Shown: positions 55,759 to 64,000 of the stretch, one piece after another
Layout: every line of letters starts with the position of its first letter
Numbering within the stretch: position 1 is the stretch's first letter
DNA from: CGIF01 sp031674855
GTDB taxonomy: Bacteria; Bacillota_I; Bacilli_A; Mycoplasmatales; CGIF01
Length of the DNA stretch: 64,000 nucleotides
Assembly: GCA_031674855.1 (NCBI GenBank)
Contig: CP125275.1
Location: 62,001-126,000 of the forward strand
Direction: 5' to 3'
The notes under the pieces: generated by a model
The model's input: the letters and a program-made list of their open reading frames with translations, nothing else
Database searches by the model: none
What the model was told of the DNA's origin: nothing
Position numbers and translations under genes: made by a program

Positions 55759-56130
55759 TTATCAAGAATCAACATCAAAAGAATATTTTCAAGCTTTTTT
55801 GGCTTGTTCAATTAAATCACGATTAGCCATTCCTAAACAAGCAACCAAACGAAGTTTTTTATCAATGGTCCGAGGATAGAAAAATTGCAGTTTGCAAGGA
55901 TTATCAAGTTTTAACTCTGAGTTTTTTTTGACCAAAACTTCAAATTTTTCTGTCTGTCCCAAATTTTCAGTCGTAGTTGGAATTACTACGATTAAATTAT
56001 CAAATTCATTTCTAATATCATCGCTAATAATTAAGGCTGGTCGAAAAGATTTTCTATCTTCACTGGTTTTTTCAAATTTCACTAACCAAAATTCTCATTT
56101 TTTGGGGAATGATTTGTTATTTAATTCCAT
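55759..56130 (-). CDS. MazF/PemK-type toxin
   Basis: A 123-residue protein from ATG 56130. KKWEFWLVKFE, RPALIISDD, LIVVIPTTTENLG and LVACLGM fit the MazF/PemK mRNA interferase family. The start overlaps the antitoxin gene by 14 bp. It differs in sequence from the MazF-like protein at 45831. Confidence 0.82.
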
Positions 56131-56356
56131 CTTCAGTAACTTTATCCCAATCATTTAACTCAGATTGAAAGTTTTTGTTTTTCTTCATCCTCTGACAAGC
56201 TAACTTTATTTCATTTTTTCTCTCCTCATTGGACTTCGCTAGTTCTTTTTCAACGGCTTGGTTAACAAAAGCACTTATTTTTCGTTCGCTAATTAAATGA
56301 CTGATTTTGCGATAATTTTCCTCTGAAAAGTAAATATTAACATTGTAACCTCTCAT
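56117..56356 (-). CDS. Antitoxin of the MazEF pair (ribbon-helix-helix-like)
   Basis: A 79-residue protein: N-terminal beta strand (YNVNIYFSEENYRKISHLI), then ISAFVNQAVEKEL, a ribbon-helix-helix DNA-binding pattern, and a charged tail that probably binds the toxin. It is translated just ahead of the toxin with overlap. A palindrome upstream may be its operator. Confidence 0.75.
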   Translation of the reverse strand: MRGYNVNIYFSEENYRKISHLISERKISAFVNQAVEKELAKSNEERKNEIKLACQRMKKNKNFQSELNDWDKVTEDGIK

Positions 56357-56372
56357 AATAATATTATTTTAT

Positions 56373-56386
56373 GTTGCTTAAGTAAC
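56373..56386. promoter_or_regulatory. Palindrome upstream of the MazEF antitoxin
   Basis: GTTGCTTAAGTAAC is nearly perfectly symmetric around CTTAAG, flanked by AATATT on either side, 16 bp upstream of the antitoxin ATG. The position fits an autoregulatory operator. Confidence 0.45.
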
Positions 56387-56460
56387 AATATTATGAATAT
56401 AAAATTATATTGTAAGGATTATTACCTTACAAATCAATAATAATTGCCTATGGTCAAAAC

Positions 56461-56558
56461 AAAACCTAAAACGATTATAATCAATAACTAAAACCGATTA
56501 CTAGTGTTCTAAAAATCAACAGTAGTAATCGTTCAGGGCTAAACTGGTTAATTTAGTG
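56461..56558 (+). promoter_or_regulatory. Upstream element shared with 47992-48095
   Basis: Contains CGATTACTAG (56495-56504), its inverted partner AGTAGTAATCG (56521-56531) and AGGGCTAAACTGG to TTTAGT (56535-56557), 18 bp before the ATG. The same block stands before the small Cys-rich peptide on the other strand. Confidence 0.65.
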
Positions 56559-56575
56559 AAAAGTTTTAAAATATT

Positions 56576-57007
56576 ATGACACAAAAACTAAAAGTATATA
56601 TAGTTCAAAATTTTGCCGATAAGGGAAAGCCTTATTATGGATTTAATTATGTTGAAAATGGTAGAACTAATGCTATCCATGTTCACAGAAATCATCCAAT
56701 TTTTCAAAAAGTAGAATCGCCGAAACCTCGAAAAGGATTTAATCAGCAAAAGTACATTATAACTGCCGATTTAAGTTCAAAAACTAAAACAGAATACGGG
56801 ATAAAGTATTACATTTACAATCCTGAAAATGAAATCGAAAATCTTGAAAGGGTAGAACAATGTTGGGGATGTCAATCAGGTTATGTTGAGAAAGGTAATT
56901 ATGATAATTGTGAATGTTCTTGTGAAGGAATAGATAACGAATGTAATTGTTATCAGCAATTAGTAAATAAAGTTGAGGTTAAAAAAAATTTTAAAAATGA
57001 CTATTAA
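56576..57007 (+). CDS. Hypothetical protein with Cys-rich C-terminus
   Basis: A 143-residue protein. The N-terminal two thirds are mixed beta (YIVQNFADKGKPYYGFNYV, IHVHRNHP, IKYYIYNPENE). The C-terminal part holds seven Cys (CWGCQ, CECSC, CNC), a likely metal-binding cluster. It shares its upstream element with the secreted Cys-rich peptide at 47741, so the two may be expressed together. Not recognised. Confidence 0.65.
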   Translation: MTQKLKVYIVQNFADKGKPYYGFNYVENGRTNAIHVHRNHPIFQKVESPKPRKGFNQQKYIITADLSSKTKTEYGIKYYIYNPENEIENLERVEQCWGCQSGYVEKGNYDNCECSCEGIDNECNCYQQLVNKVEVKKNFKNDY

Positions 57008-57023
57008 TTTTGAATAATTTAAT

Positions 57024-57433
57024 ATGAAAAACAATCAAGAAATACAAATAAAAAGATGCATATTATGCGAAAAGAAAGGGTGGATAAATTTTATTTAAGT
57101 CAGTATCATGGTGGTAATTATTGCGATAGTTGTTGAAAAAGTAATGGAAATGATTTTTTACACGATTATGAATGAAATTTTAATTACGAACTCTTTTACT
57201 TAAAATATCCCGAAGAAAAACCTGCTGATTGGGGAGAAATAGATATTGGTGTCTCTCTGATTAGATTGGAAAGAGAATTAACAGGAGATAAAGAAATTTT
57301 GCCTAGAAGAATTTCTATTAGTGGGGAAGATAATGAATCAAAACAAGAAGTTCAAAGATTGAAAAATAACATAACTCGTTTAGAAAAAGAAATTAAAGAA
57401 CTTAAAGAGTTTAAAAATCAGATAGAAATTTAA
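57024..57433 (+). CDS. Zinc-ribbon and coiled-coil protein, frameshifted
   Basis: ATG 57024 encodes IKRCILCEKKG and then stops at TAA in frame 3. Frame 2 continues with DKFYLSQYHGGNYCDSCWKS, Trp by TGA, and a C-terminal coiled coil to TAA 57433. The two CxxC halves of the zinc site are split by a shift of one base near 57066-57082, so the gene was whole until recently or the sequence lacks a base. Confidence 0.55.
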
Positions 57434-57760
57434 CTTAAAATGATTCTGATTAGGATTTATATTAAAGATTGTTAGAAAAAAACCACTGCTGTTTTTAAAA
57501 TATTAGAAATCATGAATATATAAACAGAATGATTTTATATAAAATATAAATTGGAGAGAATAAATATAACGAACTCTCCAATAATCATCATGTTTAACAA
57601 ATTAATCTCATTAATTTACAGCCAAGTATTCCTGCGTTAAAATCACAATTATAATAACATCAATCGTATTGAGGCTAAACCTCAACAAAAAAAATAAATA
57701 AGAATATTTAACCTAATAAAATAAAAAGATACAATTTTTAAAAAAATTTACAAAAACATC
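57434..57760. other. Non-coding leader with hairpins
   Basis: TTGGAGAG at 57551-57558 pairs with CTCTCCAA at 57574-57581. About 80 bp further, TTGAGG and CCTCAA form a shorter hairpin followed by an A run. A 16-codon frame starts at about 57590. No protein of note. It could be a regulatory leader of the next gene. Confidence 0.4.
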
Positions 57761-58312
57761 ATGAAATTAAATGAAATAAAAGATATTAAGTCTGTAAAAA
57801 ACGAAAGCGATAATAGTCTTATTAGAAATCTGCTTTTTAATCAAAGAACTCTAGGTGAAGAATTATTGGAAGAAAAAAAAGAACGGTTAACTAGATTAGA
57901 AAAAGAATTGAGTGAAGCGAAAACCAATTTTTTAAACAATTGTTCATCAAATAGTTTAGTCACGACAAATAGTTCTTCGAGGGTTTATTGCAGTAGTTGC
58001 GGAAGCAACCATTGTCGCACTTATGTTAATAATGGTGTCGACGAAAGCAAAAAAATTAATGAAAATCATCTAGAAGTAGCTTTAATTTGTAAACAATTTC
58101 TGCTCGAAGACAAGTGTAATGAGTTAGCTGAAAAATTATTTAACAATTCTTTCAGAAAAATAGAATCTTTTAGTTCTACTAAAGCAATTTTTGACTTAAC
58201 CGAAAAAATCCATAAATGTAAAGAAAGTATTAAAATCTTAGAAAAAAGTATTGCTGATTCTGAACTACAAGAACAAAAATTGGAAGCTAAAGTTGAAGTT
58301 TTGACTAAATAA
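57761..58312 (+). CDS. Coiled-coil protein with Cys motif
   Basis: A 183-residue protein with N-terminal coiled coil (about 30-60), a Ser/Asn-rich linker, CSSCGSNHC at about 77-85 (possible metal site), and a second helical region ending in VEVLTK. It lacks TGA codons. Next gene begins 16 bp on. Function unknown. Confidence 0.65.
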   Translation: MKLNEIKDIKSVKNESDNSLIRNLLFNQRTLGEELLEEKKERLTRLEKELSEAKTNFLNNCSSNSLVTTNSSSRVYCSSCGSNHCRTYVNNGVDESKKINENHLEVALICKQFLLEDKCNELAEKLFNNSFRKIESFSSTKAIFDLTEKIHKCKESIKILEKSIADSELQEQKLEAKVEVLTK

Positions 58313-58328
58313 AAGAAATTTTAAAATC

Positions 58329-59330
58329 ATGACAAAAAAAAATTTAGGTATTGTAGGTTTTTCCTACGAAGTTACTAGTAAAGATAGCAGCGCTCATTGA
58401 AAAATTGATAGAAGTTGAGGTCAACAAACTTCGCAAAAAATAGAAATAGCCCACGGATATAATTGGAGCAATTCTTACCACGGCGGATATGGGCACTCTT
58501 TCATTCATTTAGGAGAACAAGGTCCGTTTTGGTCAATTGTCGGAGGTTATACCGATCACACCAGCAATGATTCTTCGGCTCCTAACCTAAAAGATAATGA
58601 ATGAGGAACAACAACCAAAGATAAATATTGTGTCCGAGAAGGTTATGCTTGAGACCATATTTTAAATCGTGAAGGTTATTCACGAACTTATATTTATCTA
58701 ATTCCAGAAGAAAATTCCAGCAACGTCTGTGGACTAAACATTCAGTCAACCTCCAAAGATTCTAGCGCACAGTGAGTAAAAACCAATCATTTTGGTTCAA
58801 GCCAAGGCAAAGAGATTAAGTTAACGGGTTCTTATGGCTGAAGCGAACGTTATGGAGAAGGATATAATTGATTCTTTATCTATTTAAATGAAGAACAAAA
58901 GCTAGCTGCCGATTTAGAAAGAAAAAAAAAATTGGAAGAAGAAAAGTTGAGTAAAGAGTTAGCAAAAAAGAATTTAGAAAATTTAGAATTAAAAAGGGTT
59001 CAAAGAAAAGTTGATCAGTTAGAAGAAACAATAGAAGACTTTGGTGGTGAGTTATTAGAAATCAAAAAATTAGAACTATACCAATTAATCAAAGATGCTA
59101 AAAGTAAATTAGAAGAAAATCTTCATGATTACCTAGACATTCTCTTAGAAAGCCCTGACAAAAGTTCTATTAGTGACCGAGCCAAGAGAAATTTAACTAA
59201 TAAGTTAAGTAATAATGAGCTTCAAAAATTACTTTTGCTCCAACACCAAGTAAATCATTTAGAGCAAAGGATTAATGAAGTTCAACAAGTAGCTCAGATA
59301 GAATTATTACCGCCTTCTTATAATAATTAG
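58329..59330 (+). CDS. Triple-repeat beta protein with coiled coil and LPPSYNN tail
   Basis: A 333-residue protein. The first ~200 residues hold three repeats of about 50-60 residues, rich in Trp (TGA), Ser, Gly and Tyr, starting near SKDSSAxW and ending in aromatic strands such as HSFIHLGE, RTYIYLIPEE and WFFIYLNEE. A coiled coil (about 200-240) and a helical region follow, and the protein ends in LPPSYNN, matching the LRR protein at 1140-3638. The repeat domain was not recognised; a carbohydrate-binding beta fold is possible. Confidence 0.7.
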
Positions 59331-59339
59331 ACTTATTAT

Positions 59340-61400
59340 ATGACCGATTCCAACGATGAAGGGTTTATTCTGATTGAAGAATTTCGCAACCTTAAAAATC
59401 TGAAATTCGCTCCCCTCAAAGGAAAATTAAATTTAATCTTAGGAAGAAATAATGTTGGAAAGAGCAGTTTATTAGATTGTTTACACGATTGATATAAAAA
59501 AAACAAAACTGATTATCAAATCTTTTATGTGAAAGGAGGAGAAGATTTTTTAAAATCTTTTCTAGAGTCAGTGAAATTTGATATAAAAGGAATTTTTTTG
59601 ATTTATAAAGATGAGAACAATGAATTAGTATCTTTTTCTTGTAACGAACACTATCTTTTTGAAATAGAAAGTTATATTTTTGGTATCAAAAGAAAGATTA
59701 GTTTGACAAAATGCACTACTAGTTGGCCTATCTGTTCTTTGAAATGAGATGATTTAAATTCAGAAAATAAAAGGAAGATAAATTTTTCCGAAATCAAAGA
59801 TAAGGAGGAACTAGAATTAATATTAAAAAGAGCAATTTATTGACTACTTGATGATATTCTTAAGGATGAAGAAAATGAATTAAATTGAAATTATCTTTAC
59901 GGATTTGGCGAATTGTTGCCCTTGTCTAAAAATGAAAACATAAGTCCATTTTTTGAATTTAAATTCTCCTTTTCAGATCCGTGAGATGGAAATTCAAAAC
60001 CAACAAGTTTAGGAGGAAAGCGATTCATTTTTTTAAAATTTTTGATCGATGTCTTAAAAAACAAAGAAAAATCATCAACGCTGGGTTTTAGAGATGAGAG
60101 AAAATGAGTCATTTTCTTTTTGAAATCCGTTGCTGAAAAATCTGTTTTTTTAATTGATAATCCGGAAGTTTTTTTACATCCTGCCTATGAAAGGAAAATT
60201 TTCCAACTTTTGAAAGAAATAACCGAAATAAACGGCAATTGTGACATAATAGTAACAACTAATTCTTCTCAATGCATGCTATCTTCTCCTTCTGAGATTT
60301 ATGATGGAATTTTAAGATTAGTAATTTTAAATGAGTGAGGAATAGTTTATCTGAAAAATGTTATTGACAAAATAAAAGATCCGATAATTGAAGTTTGTCG
60401 CAGTTATGGAAAAATATTTGAAAAAGATCTCAAAAGACGACCGGAGATATTCTATAGAAATAAATGAATAGAAATATTTTTAAAAGAATATGTTGCAAAA
60501 ATTATTTTTAGTAAAAGAGTTCTTTTTGTGGAAGGTTTTACAGAAGTTAATTTTTTTTCTCATTATGTATTTAATTCTCTTTTCAAATATATTTATGATA
60601 AATTTAGTAAAGAGTTAGAACAATATGATCAATTCGAAGAAGATGATTTATTATCAGAAGAAGAAAAGAAATTAAACAATGAAAAGAGAAAGGAAATGTT
60701 TTTGTGAAAGTTAAATAATTTGAAAGAAAATTGCAAGTCCAGATATAATGATATACTTAATAAAGAAGAGTTTTGGAAAAAATTTAATAAGATACAGATT
60801 ATTCCTATATTCGGCAAAGACAATTACATATTTTTTGCAAAACTATCAGAAAGTTTGTTTTTAGAGCATAAATTTTTACTTGATGATGATAGAAAAAGAA
60901 AAATAAATGAACAGATGAAAATTTTTCCAAATAATTTTGATGCCGGAGAAAAAAATAGTTGGGAGGAAATTACTAAACTTAAATCTGATTTGATAAATAA
61001 TATTGAATTCTTAAAAACTTTAAGAAGTTGCTTTGAAGAATGAAAGGAAAATAAAGAATTTATTGATCCTAAAAATGCTTATAAATCCTTAAAAGAAGGA
61101 TGAGTTAAACCAAAATATAAATTTTTTTATGACAAAACAAACTGCATCCAGTCAAAAAGAAATAATTGTTTTTGTAATAATATTACGTGAATTGAAGAAA
61201 ATTTCGAGAAATTTATTGGCATTAGAAAAGGCAAAAATCCCGAAGTAGATGTCATTAAGAGTCTTTCAACTATCCTTAAGAAACTTACAGAAGGGGAAAG
61301 GTGGAGAAAAATTATTAAACCAATAACTCGTGAATCGGGATGAATTGAATATAGACTCTGCAAAAGAAAAGAAATAGAGAAATATAGAAGCAATGAATAG
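59340..61400 (+). CDS. OLD-family ATPase-nuclease
   Basis: A 686-residue protein. ATPase: Walker A GRNNVGKSS (35-43), Walker B SVFLIDNPEVFLHP (about 268-281). TOPRIM part: RVLFVEGFTEVNFF near residue 393 with the metal-binding Glu, then FGKDN and LLDDD near 512, the acidic motif of OLD nucleases. OLD proteins nick or cut DNA and act in phage defence (for example GajA of Gabija). No UvrD-like helicase lies next to it; an unknown gene overlaps its end by 8 bp. Intact with TGA as Trp. Confidence 0.85.
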
Positions 61401-62186
61401 TAAAAACGAAAAAATAGAAAAATTAAAGGCAGTTATCGAACACTATTCTTTTTTTTAAAAAACAGCTATGATTATTCTTTTTCAAGCAAGGAAGAAAATT
61501 ATAGATTATTTCCTAAAAAAGGATTAAAAAAACAAGAAAAAATGAAAATTTCTCCTCGCATTAAGAAAGAGATGGGAATTAGCAAGGATTATGTTTGAGT
61601 TTCAGGAGATGAAAAAATAGAAGTTAAAAAAAAGGTAATAAAAATAAGCAAGAATAAAGATTGATTAGAAAAAGCCGAAGTTAAGAAATTAGCTTTATTT
61701 TTGGATAAAAAATCTATAAGGTTGCTAAAAAACAAATCTTTTATTAATAAAGAATATTTAATTACTAAAAATAGTACTGAAATTAATCTCTTGACATCTT
61801 TGAGAAATCATTTATTTAATTTAAAACACGACGATAATTGCACTAAAAGCAGAGAATATGTTATTTTAATAAATCCTAAAATTAAGCCTAATGGATCTTC
61901 CAATTGTTCAAAAATGAATGATAAGCAAAAATGATATAAAGAAGAAGAGATGCTACTGAGAAACTTAAAAAGAGTAATTTTTATTAATGGTTTGCAAATT
62001 AGAGATTTGGTGTCATGTAATTTAGTCCCGAACGAAAACGCTCTTATTGTTTACGAAAAAGATGCTTTATGAACATGGTTTGATGCAGAAATTAAAGAAG
62101 AAGATGAAGAGAGTTTTCTTTTGGTGTTGAAATATTGTATAAAAGTTATGAAAAGATGCATTTTTCCTTTCCTCTTGCTGAATTAA
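61393..62186 (+). CDS. Unknown partner of the OLD-family gene, frameshift at T8
   Basis: ATG 61393 overlaps the end of the nuclease gene. Frame 1 stops after SFFF at a run of eight T (61449-61456); one more T joins frame 3, which is open to TAA 62186, for a product of about 264 residues. The C-terminal part has a beta-rich look (EYVILINPKIKP, RVIFINGLQIRDL, ALIVYEKDALWTWFDAE). No family was recognised. The overlap argues for a functional link with the nuclease. Confidence 0.6.
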
Positions 62187-62224
62187 ATAAAAATTAAAAA
62201 CACGAATATTTTTAGTGGAGAAGA

Positions 62225-62808
62225 TTATCTTATTTTTCTTTTTTTAATCAACTTATTACAATTATTATCAAAATAATTCCACTGCCAAAAACTAATGGGT
62301 TTTTAATTTTTTCTCAATAAGATTTATCATCCGCATTATTTTCCGCTTTGTTTTGGAATTTTGATTCTTTTTTAGTAGTAAATTTTTGGATTTTCTGATT
62401 TAATTGCTCTTCTTTTGCTTTGGCTTGTGATAATTAATTTTTTAAATCATTAATTTCTTGTTGAGAAATAGATTTCAAAACATTCAATTCTTGTTTTAAT
62501 CTATTCAACTCACTAGAGTTATCACCTTTGGATTCTAATTCCTCAATCTTTCCTTCCAATTCCTTAATTTTGGTTTGCGAATTTAAGCAACTATCCTCTA
62601 ATTGTGCTATTTTTTCTGCACTGGCTTCTAATAATTCCGCTAAATTATTTTTTTCTGCTTCTAATTCGGTTAAAATTTCACTTTTTTTCTGAATGGTTTT
62701 TTGACAATTAGCTAAACTTTCATCACTCTTTCTTAAGAGAGATTGGTAATTTGCTATTTTTTGCTCTTGTTCGGAAAGAGAATTGTCTTTTTCTTCATAA
62801 TGACTCAC
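62225..62808 (-). pseudogene. Coiled-coil membrane protein with Gln-to-stop change
   Basis: GTG 62808 starts a coiled coil ending in NDLKN and TAA at 62434-62436. The same frame continues with LSQAKAKEEQLNQKIQKF, SYWEKIKNPLVFG, a hydrophobic helix and a basic tail to TAA 62225. The intact relative at 40115-40546 has Gln at the stop position (LKNQLHQAK), so CAA to TAA is the simplest explanation. Its 5' end overlaps the divergent zinc-ribbon gene. Confidence 0.65.
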
Positions 62809-64000
62809 TGTATCCGTTGTGGAAACGAAGATGCTTCTCTTCGCATCTATGAATCTGAAGTAATAAAACTTCGCCTATTTACCACTGTGATCCTTGTGCT
62901 CGAAATGCTCATAGTTATTTTCGGCGTGAAGCTCGTGATCGCGAACGAGCTAGCGAAGCAACCAAAAAGCAAAAAGAACAAACTGAGCAAACCCGTAAAA
63001 ATCAAGAATACAAATTATCACACTGTCAACAATGTGGTAAAAAATCAAATCTTTATCACTATATTTTTGACAAAAGAACTAAAAAACTAAGTTCTTCCAC
63101 TAAAAACGCTACTGATGCTGATAATCAGATAGTTTTCTGTTCCGAATCACATTATAAAAGTTGATTAAAAACTAAGTTAAGCAAAATTTATCAAGACAGT
63201 CAGTCAAGTATTTCCGAACTGGAAAGAAATCAAGAAAGAATGGAGGAGTTAATTACTGAACGAGCCGAACTGCAAAGAAAATTGGTGAGGAATTAGCCCA
63301 GCAAAATCCAGTCATTATTTGTGCTAAATGTTCCCAAAATATAACTGGTCGCCATTGAACTAATAAAAATGATCACAACGCTTTTTGTTCCGAGAGTTGT
63401 TATGATAACTACTATACCGAAAATAAGTGTGATGATTGCGGTAAGAAAATTACTGGACAAAGTTTTTATGCTGATGTGACCAATCAAACCGGCACTCTTT
63501 GCCAATCTTGTTGTGAAAAGCAAATCTTAGGACAAAAAACCAATTCTTCTTCACTAACTAGCTATCTTGATTCCAATAACTCTCCCCCAATTTTAACTTT
63601 GAATTATCAAGACAGAATTTCGGCTCCGCCCCAACAAAGTCAGAACCAGCAAACTAACACCAAATGTTATAATTGTAAAAAGTCAATCAATCAAGGCGAT
63701 AATTCTTATTATTTACCCCAAGCTTCTGATAAAAAATGATGTGAACCTTGCGATCCGGAAGTAAGAGTTTTTTTGCAAGCCACCCAAGAAATTTTCCAAG
63801 GACAAAAAATAAATATTGAGCAATTAAATATCTCAATTGAAAATAAAACTGAATTACAAGTGCTCGCCAAACTCAAAAATGGGGAAGCAGTCAATATTGA
63901 TCAACTTAATCTTGATCCAGCAAGTAAGGCTGGTTTGCAAGAAATTCAAATTCAAATCGAACAAGGTAAAATCCCCACTAACAAAAAACCTAATCAGGGT
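62800..64000 (+). CDS. Multi zinc-ribbon protein, two frameshifts, 3' partial
   Basis: ATG 62800 starts CIRCGNEDASL; the frame changes near 62865 (frame 1 to 3) and near 63278 (frame 3 to 2), each repaired by one added A, and runs off the right edge. Cys-rich units follow one another: CDPC, CQQCGKKS ... FCSESHY, CAKCSQNITGRHW ... FCSESCYDNYY, CDDCGKKITGQSFY ... CQSCCEK, and CYNCKKSIN ... CEPC. They match the two units at 16865-17221. A helical region lies between units 2 and 3. Confidence 0.65.

Noticed and set aside
59340..61400. Gabija GajA with GajB
   Set aside because: The ATPase/TOPRIM layout fits GajA, but no UvrD/Rep-like helicase gene is present beside it.
1..64000. TGA codons as stops, i.e. 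mass pseudogenes, or as selenocysteine
   Set aside because: TGA falls at conserved Trp positions in ValRS, Der, the methyltransferase and kinases in nearly all genes; no SECIS-like context recurs. UGA as Trp explains everything more simply.
1..64000. tRNA, rRNA or CRISPR array
   Set aside because: No T-loop/acceptor pattern, rRNA-like block or regularly spaced repeat was found by eye on either strand; a tRNA scan would settle the tRNA point.

Overview
The window reads as the accessory-rich, AT-rich chromosome of a mollicute that uses UGA for tryptophan. Nearly every long gene is open only if TGA is read as Trp; one small gene even has four TGA codons in a row. Few starts have a clear Shine-Dalgarno. 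Leucine-rich-repeat (LRR)/coiled-coil proteins, eukaryote-type protein kinases, an LRAT-like enzyme and a fungal-looking small Cys-rich protein suggest an intracellular symbiont of a eukaryote. My best guess, from family knowledge and not from any search, is a Mycoplasma-related endobacterium of arbuscular mycorrhizal fungi (Candidatus Moeniiplasma-like).

Layout. 1-6.5 kb: LRR/coiled-coil paralogs, one frameshifted and one decayed. 7.2-12 kb: valS lacking its anticodon-binding domain, a GIY-YIG protein and two unknown genes. 12-22.5 kb: an inverted repeat of about 966 bp (12057-13022 and 21457-22422) enclosing a methyltransferase remnant, a tight operon of small membrane/coiled-coil proteins with a putative toxin-antitoxin (TA) pair, and a 1709-residue coiled-coil membrane protein. 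22.5-24.8 kb: a surface protein and an LRAT-like protein. 24.9-32.8 kb: the housekeeping island (lysS, mpg, der) with a complete-looking type IIS restriction-modification system (fused double adenine methyltransferase plus AlwI-like nuclease). 33.2-40.5 kb: a second LRR/coiled-coil array. 41-47.7 kb: small accessory genes, recombinase debris, TA candidates, an interrupted HU gene, MazF and zinc-ribbon proteins. 47.7-56.4 kb: a Cys-rich peptide, a recombinase remnant, a decayed LRR-kinase, then HEPN/MNT, LRR/coiled-coil, intact kinase and MazEF. 56.5-64 kb: Cys-rich proteins, a repeat protein ending in LPPSYNN, an OLD-family nuclease with an unknown partner, and zinc-ribbon genes.

How it works together. 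Three themes dominate: host-facing proteins (LRR, kinase, LRAT-like, Cys-rich, PPxY tails); defence and addiction (type IIS RM, OLD nuclease pair, HEPN/MNT, MazEF and XRE pairs); and genome plasticity (large inverted repeat, recombinase remnants, dinucleotide and homopolymer tracts). Many genes carry one frameshift, several at A or T runs, and four have a single in-frame TAA with conserved sequence beyond it. This is either ongoing decay, slippage-based expression or homopolymer error in the assembly; sequence alone cannot decide. No rRNA, tRNA or CRISPR array was seen.
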